Assembly (NCBI RefSeq): GCF_900324485.2 | Contig: NC_046650.1 | Span: 17,241,517 to 17,305,516, forward strand | Length of the DNA: 64,000 nucleotides | DNA from: Mastacembelus armatus | Taxonomy: Eukaryota > Chordata > Actinopteri > Synbranchiformes > Mastacembelidae | Reading direction: 5' to 3' | In this document: one piece after another, positions 43,472-55,594 of the stretch | Numbering within the stretch: position 1 is the stretch's first letter | How the letters are laid out: the number at the start of each line of letters is the position of its first letter | Notes under the pieces: model-generated | Seen by the model: the letters and a program-made list of their open reading frames with translations, nothing else | What the model was told of the DNA's origin: nothing | Database searches by the model: none | Position numbers and translations under genes: made by a program

Positions 43472-46400
43472 ATGGAGGTCACAGCGCTCTGCACCACACT
43501 CTGTGAGTAATTTACAGGTTACACATCATGTCATTTACTACACGGTCACACTGCCAAGTGTCGGCTGCAGTTTGTGAGTGTGCAGATGAAAACATCCAGC
43601 TCCTCTTCTGTCTGTCCAGTGCTGAACATGCTGCTGCTGCTCCCTGCTCAGTGTCAGAGCAGTCCCTCCGCTCAGGGAGCTGGTAAGTTGACGTCTGTTA
43701 ACTGACTTCACATCAGGCGTCGTCTCACTTCACATCTGAGACACGTTGTGTTTTCTGGCTTCACTTCCCATTTGCAGCTCAAAGCAAAGCAGGTTTCTGA
43801 CCAGGCTCCATGTGACACTATGTCTTGATTGATTTTCTGTCCGTCACAGATGCAGCGTATCCTCGTATTGAGCCCGACAGGCTGCAGTTCTTTGAATATG
43901 AATCCGTCTCGTTAAACTGTTCTGGGTTTCCCGGCCCGGCTGGATGGAGAGTGATGAGAAAACAAACCAACTCAGGTTCTTCTCAGTGGGAGAACTCGAC
44001 TCGGTGGTTGCTCCTTAAACCTGCCTTTGTGTCCCACAGCGGAGAGTACTGGTGTGAGAGTGGAGAGGGAGAGAGGAGCAGATCTGTCAACATCTCTGTC
44101 ACTGGTGACTTTAACAACCACTGACTCAAGCTCATCTGTGCTAATAGATCAGATATTACTGTATGAAGGCTAACCTGGTTTCTATCAGAGGTGACAGCAG
44201 GATAGTTTGAGAAACTCTGTTTGTCTGGTGTTGCAGCTGCTGATGTGATCCTGGAGAGTCCTGCTCTCCCTGTGATGGGGGGACAGACTGTCACTCTGCG
44301 CTGCAGAAAATGGGGACACTCCAACCTCCCAGCTGATTTCTATAAAGACGGACACCTGACTGGGACTGGATATGATGGAGAGATGATCATTGAGTCTGTT
44401 TCCAAGTCTGATGAAGGATTTTATAAGTGCAGCATCTCTGGAGCTGCAGGAGCATCAGCAGAGAGCTGGCTGGCTGTCACAGGTCAGACCTGATGTTTGA
44501 GTAGTAAAAACTGACCTTTTGCACTGACACTCATTTCCTTTTATATGGAGCTGAACACTTTGTGTAACAAAACCACAGACTGTGTTGCCGACAGCTTGTA
44601 GGGTCTGACGGTAAGAAAAATCTGTACCGAAGGAACAACACACACACACTGGCGACCATGTTGTCCATCGGTGTGTGTGTGTTAAATGTTCCTCGATACA
44701 TCACCATCACATTAACTGTGGTTTTTACCCCAAACTCCATGGCAGTCTGAGTTTTTATGTGTTGATCTAAACCAACCTGACTTTGGCTCTGGAGTGTTTA
44801 TTTTTTTATCATTTCAGACAAACTAGAACAATATGCACGGACTCATAGACTGATATTCTCTTTCATATTGTCAAACCACCTTTTCTGAGGGTATTAACAG
44901 CATCTAATACTTCCATACATGCAACGCCATCTCAAGAGACCTCTCCTCAGTCCCTCCACCCCGTCTCAGGTCAGCTCTTTTCCACCCTGTTACCAGTTCT
45001 CTTCACCGTTTTGGTTGTGGTCCTGTTGGTGGTGGTGGCGGGAATACTTTGGAAACACAGAGGTACAAAAACGTATTTGTGAGAAACATAAAATATGCAT
45101 GTAATAGTTGTTTTGTCTCTCTAGACATGTTCTGTAAAAGAGAAAACAATACTTTCCTTCCAAGTCAGTTCACAATGATGTTGACCTCATTTTTCCATTT
45201 TTCACATTAGTGTTCCACCGTCTAATTGAACATTTTTCCTCTGAGACCACCAGACCAGAACCAGAGCCAGGTAAGGATCAAGAAATTTGTTTAATATAGC
45301 AGGTTACTGCTAATGCTATGTACTAGAAATTATTCTCAGTGTCAGTACTAATCACTTAAGTATCAACATACTGGTTCATGGACTTAAATTCTTTCCATTA
45401 GTGTGTCAGGAGTAAAGATTAAATTATCTGTATCTTTCTGTCTTGCTACAACAAAATGCTACATTCTATTTAAAAAATAAGTTTATTACTGTTGTTTCAG
45501 TCTATGAACATGTTGGTGCGGCTGATCCAGACATGTCTGCATGTACCAGAGGTAAGTCTTCCCTTATTTTTTAGCTTTAGACTTCCTGAGCAGAAATATA
45601 AAAACAGCTGTCATCAGCAAAGAAGTGAATTACAACAATGTGGATATTACATTGACTAATGTTCCTTTGTCTATCAACCTAAATGTGAATCCAAGTGCTC
45701 ACACATAGAGTTTTGTTTTTCATTTATGGGATGACAGAATTTGTTTATGTTTCAGTTTGTCAGGAGAGAAATGTTAGGGGTGCAAGCAATGTGACATATG
45801 CTGTTGTCACAGTGGCGACGAAGAAGAGAGGTAATTTATTAACATTTCCTTTGTGCTTATTAGCTCATTAGCTTCGGTTTATTGATCATATTTTTTATTT
45901 TTCCTGTTCCTCATACAAAGAAAATCATAAAAGCAAATATGAGAATGAGAGAAAGTTGTGCATCATCTGCAAAACACAAAAACGCTGCAGCGACAGTTTT
46001 TGTTTTTCATGGTCTGTTCTGTTTTATTTCAAAACAGACCATGAAGAAAAAAATTTATAAAAAATGTGAAATTAAATTTTTTGTGGTTTCAAATTATTTT
46101 GAAAGTCATAATTATACAATGATCAGTGTTTCACTTTTATCTCAGTTTATCAAGCAGCAAATGAGCCTGATCCAAACAAAGCAACATATGCAGCCGTCGT
46201 ACACAGGACGGAGAGAGGTTCTTTACTAATATCTACAATTCTTAATGTTTACTAATAACAATGTACAGCATAGCAAGTCTGTGTCACAACAAATGGAAAC
46301 AGTTCATTGTTGTTAACTTTATAAGTCCAGCAAATTCAGTCATTTTTAATTAGAATCACTGATTTCATTGTTTGTTTAAATTAGATTCATAGATTTTTCA

Positions 46401-46590
46401 AGTTTGTTTTAAAGATTAAAGCTGGGTTTAGTAAAGTTATTAAAGATGCTTTGTAGTGTCCTAGATGGTGTTTTAAATTAATTTTAGTCTCTTTGTGTGT
46501 CAGTATCTTTTTATTGCATAGAAATTAATTTATTATTTAAGGTTTTACCACCTTGACAGCTTTAGTTCTCTGTATCCCACAGATCACTGA
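43472..46590 (+). CDS. Fc receptor-like gene F, two Ig domains, inhibitory-type tail
   Basis: Exons: 43472-43502, 43620-43682, 43850-44104, 44237-44482, 44901-45062, 45211-45270, 45501-45551, 45756-45830, 46146-46217, 46583-46590. The signal peptide and both Ig domains are the same as the first four exons of gene D (D1 ends [12 protein letters not shown]2 has GFYKCSISG). A Ser/Thr/Pro stalk (TPSQETSPQSLHPVSG) leads to a membrane span without charge (LLPVLFTVLVVVLLVVVAGI). The tail has PVYEHV, VTYAVV (fits the ITIM consensus) and ATYAAV, each in its own small exon as in gene A. The final exon adds only two residues before the stop and is tentative. Predicted role: cell-surface inhibitory receptor recruiting SH2 phosphatases, sharing its binding face with gene D. 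Confidence 0.88.
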
Positions 46591-47696
46591 CAGACTGAAG
46601 GTTGGACGACTGATGCTGCTAAACCATTGTGCCATAGTGTGTAGAGAACCTGTTCTTTAAGCTTCAGTTCCCCATGCACAGTATTTAGTTTGTAGTGCGT
46701 ATTGCTGCTGCTTGTAAAGGGTCTGCAGGTGTTGTTGAATCAGTGTCTTAGTAAAGACAAGTCATACATGGACTGATGACTTATTGACTCATTTGACTTA
46801 TACACTGACTTATGCTTCAACAGTCTGTGACAACAGTAAGAAAAATAATATAAACATCTTTGTTTGTAGCTTTTTAGCAGATTTTCTTCCAGCATTCATG
46901 TTACAAGGAAATATGAGGAATTAATACATTTAAAAAATAGACTAAGACCGAGCAAATGAAATGTGCTGTGGATGTCGGATGGTGCTCGTACTGTTTGATG
47001 CAACAACTTGGTTTTTAATCTAAAAAAGTATTGTGCTTTTTCTATTTCACGCCTGGCAGCATTTTAAATAGACTTGGACCTCTTTAAGATCATTAGCCTC
47101 CACCTGCAGAGCATCAGTGTGGTTAGGTGGTGGTTTATTATAAGGTCTCAGTTAAACCACAGTCCTCTCTGCTCAGCCTGCTCACACGTCTGCTGCTGCC
47201 TTCACATAGACTCTGTGGTCGACTGCTCACTGAACCAGACACACTTCTATAAATGGACATGCATGAGAAGAACCAGCAGCGAACAGAGGTAGTGTGTACA
47301 CAGGTCACCTCCAGGTTTTCAGTCTTTATTGACATATAAACAGTGAACTGGGCCAAAGCAAAGTGGTCAGGATGATGAGGCTGTGGAAGGAAAGGACAAG
47401 ACGCTCGGCTTCAAATGATGAAGCGGCAGCTCAGTCTCCAGACTGTCCAGGTGAAGAGGCAAAGACACCTATGGGTGCAACAACAACAGGTGCTGTCTGT
47501 GCCAACAATGTTAGAGTCAGCCACAGGGTGTGAGGCTGCTGGAGGATCCAACTTCCACATCACATTCACTGAGACCTGGACAGTTTTCACCTGCACACGT
47601 TTGTTTCTGCTTTAACTTTGATTTCAGAGACATTGAAATAAACTGCAAACATGTTTAGAACAACTTTTGACTGGCTTCAAATTAAGAAAACAACAC

Positions 47697-47737
<41 letters not shown>

Positions 47738-48089
47738 GCAGTAAAATCCCCACAGACGTATTTAACACATTGATTTTATGATCAAAACTGGGAAAATGTA
47801 ACGTGACTTTTGACAAACAGGCCAGAACCACATATGAACAAATGTATTCAGAAGTGTCACTGAAGAACATTTGTGGAACCCACAGATTCTCTTGCAGATT
47901 TTTCTCTGAGCGGTTCAGACCTGTTGTATCAGTCAGACTGGACAAGACTCATTTGTTCTGGCATCATAAGGCCTGAATCTGCATTTTAGAGTTTAAGTAC
48001 AGTATCTGTGGATTTTACTACATGTCCTGTTACTGATATATAAACATATTAACAAATCTGAAATACTTTGTTGTTGTTTAGTGATTAAA
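46591..48089. other. intergenic region between genes F and G
   Basis: AT-rich noncoding sequence with a (CA)n run at 47697-47736. Short open frames on both strands (such as 47138-47356 and 47415-47615) show no recognisable domain. Confidence 0.5.
47697..47736. repeat. (CA)n microsatellite
   Basis: About 18 CA units. Confidence 0.9.
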
Positions 48090-50201
48090 TCAACAAGTCT
48101 CCTCTGTCTCCTTCACGTCTTCACTTGTTTCCTCCTTGTTGTTCTTTGTTTCCTTCTTCCCGACTTTGATTCCCTGAATCACAGTCTGTGTTTTGGTCAC
48201 TAGTGTCCGAGTGTCATAGACCAGTTGTTGATGTTTAGCTTTTCTCTGCCTCAGCTGATGTTTGGTCTCTAACATGATTCCTTTCAGTTCCAGGTATCTC
48301 TTCACTCTGTCACTGTCTGTTTCCTTCTCCACTGACTGAACCTTCTCCTCAATGTTCCCACATATTTTCTCCATCTCAGTCATCTCATGTTTGAGTTGAT
48401 GGTTCAGGTTCTGCAGCTGGTTCTCCTGTTCCATCAGTGCATTGATCACCTGTTCCCTGTTCTCCTTGTTCTCAGCTAAAAGCTGCTCTGTCTCTGCAGA
48501 CTGATGCTGCAGCTTTGTCTCTGTGAGAACAACAGAAATGAATTTAACCTTTTAACACAGAAAGAGGTGCAACAAAAACAGAAGACACAAGTGAATCAGC
48601 CTCAGATCCTTAAAATAGAAGAGAATAAAACAACAGATTGTTTTACAACAGGTTCTACAGCCAACACATGTATTAGACATGATTTATAGCACATGCATTT
48701 CTCCATATTAAACTTAATATTAATGTAAGCACATTAAATCATGAACATGAGGAACCTAAATACTGTTCTAGTACCTCTGGTTTGGTTCTGTCTCCGTTTC
48801 CAAACAATAAAAGCTGCTGCACAAACCGAACCGAGCAAAGAGACCACGATGAGCCCGACAGAAGCAGAAGAACAAGATGCATCTGCAAAGAGTTCGGCTG
48901 AAATGATAAAACACAGAACACGATAACAGTTAAAGAAAACAACATCTCAGCACTTTGACCTTGAAACCAAGTGTGAATGTAAAAAGTCTTTTTTTTGTAC
49001 CTGAAAGCTGAATGTGTGTGAGTCTGGTCTGGTTGATGCGGGTCTGTTGGACTCTACAGGTGAAGCTGTTGCCGTGTCTCTTCTCCACTGTCAGTCTGCT
49101 GCTGACAGTATAGAGGTCATCAGGAGCTCGGAGCGTCTCCGTAGGTCCAGCAGAGAGGAGGTTTCCCTCAGAGTCCAGCCACAACACCTCCGGCTCTGGA
49201 TACCAGCCTTTACTCTCACAGTCCAGCTCCACTGCTCCACTGACTGTATTGTTTTTCTTTAGGTTGATGGTTATGAAAGAGACAGCACCTGTAGATAAAG
49301 AGCAGATGATCGTTTAATCCGGCTCAGGCCTTAATGTGTCAAACAGGAAACGCTATGTGAGTGGAGTACACAGTGAACAGTGCAGCACACACAGGCGTTA
49401 GAGTTTCTTCCTGCGGTTTAGTGCAGGAATGTGGCCGGACCAGTAAACTGAAACTGTACTTTACAACCTCTGCTCTATCCTAATGTTGTATGAAAACCAA
49501 GGAGCAGTGATTCAGCCTTTTTTGTCACAAACCCCCTTGCACTCAGAACCACACAAGCCCAGTCAAATCCTGTTGATTTACAGAAATAAGACCCTGTGGA
49601 GTCCTGAATGTTCACTCACCTACTACCAGTTCAACGGTGGATTCTTTCCCCAGACTCGGAGTAAAGCACCTGTATTTCCCCCGGTCAGATATTCTCACCC
49701 TGGACACTTTCAGGGAAACGTCTCCATACGTCAGCTTGTCGATCAACAGTGATGTTCTTCCCTTGTAGTCTGGATTTTTCTGATTCTGCAGCTCTGCACC
49801 GTCACGCCACACCAGGACGAACCTGGGCTCCAGGTCCTGTTTGGTCCACTCCACCGTCTTGCCTGAAGCATCCACCGTAGGACCCAGGTAACACGGCAAA
49901 ACGACGTCGTCACCGGCTGTCACCAGTATTGTCTGAGATGGACCAGTCACCTGGTTCTGACCTGTAGGAAGGGAGTTTGGTCATAAACATCCTGCTGTAG
50001 GAAGCACACACAAAACCACGTAAGTCAGACATGTACACGTGTAAACATGTTACCTGCACAGCACGGTGTCAGGAGGACACAGGCCAAGGTGTAGTGGAGA
50101 ACAATGGTGGACCTGAGCAGAGTCCATCTGTCACAGGAGGCATCATGGAGATTAGATCTTAGCCTGTCCTGAAATAATTCAAATAGAAGGTCTGACTCCA
50201 T
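48090..50201 (-). CDS. butyrophilin-like gene G: distinct V-set, C-set, membrane span, coiled-coil tail
   Basis: Exons: 50201-50054 (signal), 49961-49620 (V-set), 49288-49001 (C-set), 48897-48775 (membrane), 48520-48090 (coiled coil). The signal core is STIVLHYTLACVLLTPCCAG. The V-set (VVLPCYLGPTV, EWTKQDLEPRFVLVW, RGKYRCFTPS) differs clearly from those of C and E. From GAVELDCESKGWYPEPEV onward the C-set matches C and E closely, and the membrane span (VGLIVVSLLGSVCAAAFIV) and tail (ENQLQNLNHQLKHEM) are almost those of gene C. The first 20 residues of the C-set (FITINLKKNNTVS) are unique, so the similarity begins inside that exon. It lies head to head with gene H, 1.5 kb away. The role is presumed to be B7/butyrophilin-type cell-surface regulation. 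Confidence 0.85.
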
Positions 50202-50446
50202 GTTTGCAGCCTGTACCAGTGTTTCATTTGTTCTAAGTGTTCTACAGTAAAACACTGTCAGTGAATAATATTCCTCTGCTATGTTAATCCCTGCAGAATG
50301 ATATTTATATAAAAATCACAAACCTACCTGTGTCATGGCTCAGTCGTCCTGGATTCATGCAGAACAGTTCCTGAACAAAGTCCCTGCATGTCCTGGTCAC
50401 GCCCTCTGTACCGCCCACTGTGTTTCATAACTGACTCACAGTCAGC

Positions 50447-51060
50447 CTGTTTACAGGTCTTAGCAAAAAGTCAATCAGGCAGCTGCAGCTAATCCAGAAT
50501 GCTGCTGCCAGAGTCCTTACAAACACCAGGAAACTGGACCATATCACACCAGTTCTCAGATCACTACACTGGCTTCCCGTTAGTCAAAGGATAGATTTTA
50601 AAATCTTATTGCTAGTTTATAAAGCACTAAATGGTTGTGGACCAAAATATATTCAAGATGTATTAGTTCCCTATGAGGTTTCCAGACCCCTCAGGTCATC
50701 TGGGACAGGTCTATTGTGTGTTCTCAGAACCAGAACCAAACAAAGTGAAGCAGCATTTAGTCACTACGCTCCTCACTTGTGGAACAAACTTCCTGAACAC
50801 CTGAGGTCTGCTCAAACTGTCAGCTCATTCAGATCAGGACTGAAAACTGTTGTTTCCTGCTGCCTTCAAATAATTGTTCATATTTGTTTTCTTAATGTGC
50901 TTTTATGTTTTATTTTAATTTATTTGATTTAAATTTATATTATGTTAAATGTCTTTATTTTTAAATGCTCTTTTCAATACTTTTAATGTAATTATATGCC
51001 TTGTAAAGCACTTTGAGTTGCGTAGTGTATGAAAGGTGCTATACAAAGACATTTGCCTTT
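50447..51060 (+). mobile_element. L2 LINE 3' fragment
   Basis: A 5'-truncated L2 copy that corresponds to 7770-8340. It encodes the end of ORF2 (IQNAAARVLTNTRKLD, SHYAPHLWNKLPEHLRS) and carries the GGTGCTATACAAA 3' tail. It is closely related to the large L2 element at the left of the window. Confidence 0.92.
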
Positions 51061-51218
51061 AGGCCTTTTCCTCTGAGCCTGTTCTCAGCTGCAGACCTCG
51101 ACCTCGATACTAATATTATCTCAACCTCAATAAAGCCAACAATCAAACCTTTGGTGAACAGATCAGGACTAATCTTTGTCATGTGATGCTATAAAATGAG
51201 GTTTGTTATGAACAGGAA

Positions 51219-51242
51219 CACACACACACACACACACACACA
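51219..51242. repeat. (CA)n microsatellite
   Basis: About 12 CA units upstream of gene H. Confidence 0.85.
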
Positions 51243-51655
51243 CCACAGGTACATTGCATGCACATGTGCCACCACACTCTGCAGCTTATTCTTATTTTAA
51301 ATCACTCAAATAATATAACACAGTGAAATGCACACTGTACATTAGGGTTATGTCAGCAGCACCATAATCTAAACAACGTTCATATTCCATGTACTGTAAA
51401 AGTAAAAGGCAGCCAGGAAGTGCTGTGTGTCACTGAGCTCATTATCCCCTCACCCCAACCAGTCGAGGCAGCCGCAAATAAAACTGAACTGAACTGAATT
51501 AATAGCTGAGACAAAGTCCTCTGACTGATGGGAGTGTATATGATTATTTTCCAGTTTTCGACTTCAAACATCGTGTCGGTTCATCGAGCTCTGCCCACCG
51601 TGGTCCTTTAAACCACAACTGCTTTTTGAAACTGTTGTGACATCAAGAGCAAAAT

Positions 51656-52672
51656 AAGCCACAGAGGATCAGCCCTGCCCTCACCCCTTCCACTCCTCAG
51701 CCTGATGTTCAGTCAGCAGCAAGTTGACATGGAGGCCACAGCTGTCGGCGTCATCAGACTGTGTGAGTACTGAGTCCGGCTCCATGTCCTGATAAAAAGC
51801 ACATGACCAGCTGAAGCGTTGTGTTGCTGACAGACAACAGTGGATGCTGAGCTTCAGGATCAGGATATAGAAGCTGTAAACATGTCTGGGCTCTTTTGTC
51901 TCTGCAGGGCTGACTGGGATCATCCTGGTGTGTGCACACGATCAGACTATTGGTACGTACAAGTTCCTTCCTGTGGTGTTGAATATAAAAACCAACCACA
52001 GGAAGAACATTACATCTGTAGTTTTCTATGTGCAGCTTCATCTGTTTTTGTTATTCAGGAGCCTTCATCTTCCTTCTTTGTTTCAGATGCTGCTTTTCTT
52101 CATGTCGTCCCAAACAGGCTGCAGTTCTTTCAGTATGAGCCTGTAACTTTCCACTGTGAAGGGGACGATGGTGCAACTAGATGGAAAGTTGTGCATGGAC
52201 GCAAAGGGCCATTAGCGTCATGTAATGTCACTAAATCAGGGACAGTATCCACGTTTTGCACCATCACACATCTGTATCCAGATGACAGTGGACAGTACTG
52301 CTGTGAGTCTGGAAAGGGAAGAACAAACTGTATCAACATCACTGTCTCTGGTAGGTTCACTGTAAGATTTGGAGCTCAGCCTGAGTTTAACCTGAAATTA
52401 ATGTTGTTTCCTGTTGTTCAGATGGTTCTGTGATCCTGGTCAGTCCTGCTGCTCCTGTGATGGAGGGACAAGCTGTGACTCTGCTCTGCAGAAACAAGAA
52501 TCCCTCAGAGTCCAGAGTTAATTTCTTTAAAGACAGACGCCTCATCCACAGCAGTTCAACAGCAGAGAGGACCATCCACACAGTCTCACTGTCTGATGAA
52601 GGACTCCACAAGTGCAGCATCTCTGGATCTGGAGAATCAGCAGAGAGTCAGCTGGTGGTCACAGGTGAGACA
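51656..52672 (+). repeat. FCRL duplication, copy H
   Basis: About 1.02 kb (promoter, signal, D1, D2 exons and introns of gene H) nearly identical to 54578-55594 in gene I. Similarity ends just after the D2 donor site. Confidence 0.92.
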
Positions 52673-53646
52673 GTGAGGAGCTTCAACTCAAGTTAAGATG
52701 ATATTTGCCTGTGGTTTTCCTGCTCGTTGCTCAGCCAATTTAAAGGCACTAACAGCACTAATCATACTGACTCACCACATCATGTCATTTGTGAAAGGCT
52801 GATTTGAGAAAGTGTTTCCCAGTGTTTTTTATACAGACCTGAACAAACTTGTTTTTGGGTTTGTTTTTTTTTTTTTTTCAAACAATAAAACTGCATCACA
52901 GGCAACATCTGGTCTGACACAACAGGCAGACTATTTGGTTATGATTGCGACAGTGTCTAACAAAGACACATCAAGATGTTTAAAATAATAGTGATTAGAG
53001 ACAAAGTTAAAGATTTGGTGACATTTACTTTGGCGTGTTTTTTAGGTATTACTACTTTATCTGAGTATTTCCATGTTGTGCTACTTCATCCTTGGACTTC
53101 AGTACATGTCAGAGTCAAACCTTGGACTCTTTCTGACCTTAAATTAATGTTGTTTCCTGTTGTCCAGATGGTTCTGAGATCCTGGACAGTCCTGCTGCTC
53201 CTGTGATGGAGGGACAAGCTGTGACTCTGCTCTGCAGAAACACAGGTGGGACAGTGTGTGATGCTCAGCAGACCCTGTTCCTCATTTTTTAACTGTGTTC
53301 TCCTTTTGTCCCTGAGTATTTCTACTGTAGAACAACCTGTCTTGTTAATGCACTTTTCAAATCATGTTTCTGGGGAACAGTGATGGCTGCTGGGCTGTGT
53401 TCTCCCAGTGCAGAACGTGCTGCAAAGTACCAGACACCACTGACGTTCTGCACCTGATGCGATGTATAAACTGCACTGTACCTCCTGACATTACAGTAAA
53501 TATTTTCTGTTGTGTTTGAACAAACAGAGCCTCCTCCCTCCTCACACCGTAGGACTTTTATTATCAGAGCTGTGGTCATCAGTGTGTTGATGCTGCTGCT
53601 GCTGCTGCTGCTGGGACTGCTTCACTCTGGGAAACTCAACATATGA
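51729..53646 (+). CDS. Fc receptor-like gene H, two Ig domains plus a partial one, short tail (activating type)
   Basis: Exons: 51729-51762, 51908-51952, 52087-52350, 52422-52664, possibly 53168-53245, and 53528-53646. Signal MEATAVGVIRL plus WLTGIILVCA. D1 has TFHCEGDD and GQYCCESGKGR, with Cys in place of the usual Trp before the second domain cysteine. D2 has TLLCRNK and GLHKCSISG, where His replaces the usual Tyr. The 78-bp exon at 53168 repeats only the first third of a D2 domain (VMEGQAVTLLCRN) but keeps frame and splice sites. The last exon encodes a membrane span starting with arginine (TFIIRAVVISVLMLLLLLLL) and ends HSGKLNI. AATAAA follows at 53688. The basic membrane residue and short tail point to an adaptor-coupled activating receptor. 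Confidence 0.83.
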
Positions 53647-54650
53647 AGATGACCTCATGACCTCTGACATGCAAATGTACCCGCTTTAATAAAGTCAGCA
53701 ATGATGCGTCAGAGAATACAGTCGATTGCTTTTAATTTCCCATCATGCTTCATGTGGAAGATGGACAGCTGCCCTGTTCGTTTCATCCTCCGTGACGTTT
53801 CATATCTGCACATTAATCTGTAACGATGCAGCTGCTGCTGTTTGAAGAAGTGAAAACATCTGTTGGCTTTTGAGTCACATTACGTGCAAACGTCCACTTT
53901 CTACTTTGACCGTAACGTTGACGAAGCCTCTGCAGAACAACCGCAGCTTCTCCACGCCGCCATGACACACTGTGGGAACACACTGCAGGGGAAAGACCAG
54001 TGTCGTTCTCTGCTGCTTGTTCAGAGAAATAAAATGGACTTTTAGAACATTTCATGCTTTAATGCAGTAAATGTTGAGTATCAGCATCAGCACCATATGT
54101 CAGACTGTATGGAACTATATCATGTTTTATTAAAAGCTGTAGAATCAAACTAATGTTTCTGTTCTTCTGTGGCATCATCAGTGTAATAAACGTTAGAAAT
54201 GAAAACTCAACAAGGAGCAGTTACAGTAAAAACCTTAAAGCCCTGACTTTTCCTCCAGCGCCCTCATCAGGCCAAGGTTTAGGTTTGTCTCATACCCAAA
54301 CTAAAACCTGCACTTTGGGTTTAGTGCTGATGATGAAGCGTTTGCACGGCAGCACAGTGAGGTGGGATGATGTGGAGCTGCCAGTGTTGTCACTGTGAGC
54401 ACTGTTAGCTTAGCAGGGCTGCAGCTTTAAAATAGATGTTACTTCAATGAGCTTTTTTATCTCTGCTGTGATCAGACGTGTTTCTCTGTACAGTGTGTCT
54501 GCCATGTAGCGTGACCCACCCACTGAACTGTTTCCACCACAACAGGAGGCCTGACTCTTCCTCTTAGAGAACCATGTAAGCCACAGAGGATCAGCCCTGC
54601 CCTCACCCCTTCCTCTCCTCAGCCTGATGTTCAGTCAGCAGCAAGTCGAC
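53647..54650. other. intergenic region between genes H and I
   Basis: It contains the gene H poly(A) signal (53688-53693) and the proximal flank of gene I. No other gene or transposon is recognised. Confidence 0.5.
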
Positions 54651-55594
54651 ATGGAGGCCACAGCTGTCGGCGTCATCAGACTGTGTGAGTACTGAGTCCG
54701 GCTCCATGTCCTGATAAAAAGCACATGACCAGCTGAAGCGTTGTGTTGCTGACAGACGACAGTGGATGCTGAGCTTCAGGATCAGGATATAGAAGCTGTA
54801 AACATGTCTGGGCTCTTTTGTCTCTGCAGGGCTGACTGGGATCATCCTGGTGTGTGCACACGATCAGACTATTGGTACGTACAAGTTCCTTCCTGTGGTG
54901 TTGAATATAAAAACCAACCACAGGAAGAACATTACATCTGTAGTTTTCTATGTGCAGCTTCATCTGTTTTTGTTATTCAGGAGCCTTCATCTTCCTTCTT
55001 TGTTTCAGATGCTGCTTTTCTTCATGTCGTCCCAAACAGGCTGCAGTTCTTTCAGTATGAGCCTGTAACTTTCCACTGTGAAGGGGACGATGGTGCAACT
55101 AGATGGAAAGTTGTGCATGGAGGCAAAAGGACATTAGCATCATGTAATGTCATTAAATCAGGGACAGTATCCACGTTTTGCACCATCACACATCTGTATC
55201 CAGAGGACAGTGGACAGTACTGCTGTGAGTCTGGAAAGGGAAGAACAAACTGTACCAACATCACTGTCTCTGGTAGGTTCACTGTAAGATTTGGAGCTCA
55301 GCCTGAGTTTAACCTGAAATTAATGTTGTTTCCTGTTGTTCAGATGGTTCTGTGATCCTGGACAGTCCTGCTGCTCCTGTGATGGAGGGAGACAATGTGA
55401 CTCTGCTCTGCAGAAACAAGAATCCCTCAGAGTCCAGAGTTAATTTCTTTAAAGACGGACGCCTCATCCACAGCAGTTCGACAGCAGAGAGGACCATCCA
55501 CACAGTCTCACTGTCTGATGAAGGACTCTACAAGTGCAGCATCTCTGGATCTGGAGAATCAGCAGAGAGTCAGCTGGTGGTCACAGGTGAGACA
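54578..55594 (+). repeat. FCRL duplication, copy I
   Basis: Partner of 51656-52672. Differences are few and several change residues in D1 and D2. Confidence 0.92.

Larger units (their letters stand above)
38606..44513. repeat. segmental duplication, copy 2 (genes E and F)
   Basis: Partner of 28078-33027. The Ig exons, introns, hAT-like element and satellites correspond in order. Copy 2 has about 1.3 kb of unrelated sequence at 39530-40825 and shorter GT and 32-bp arrays. After 44513 the two copies part, which is where genes D and F diverge in their membrane and tail exons. Confidence 0.92.
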
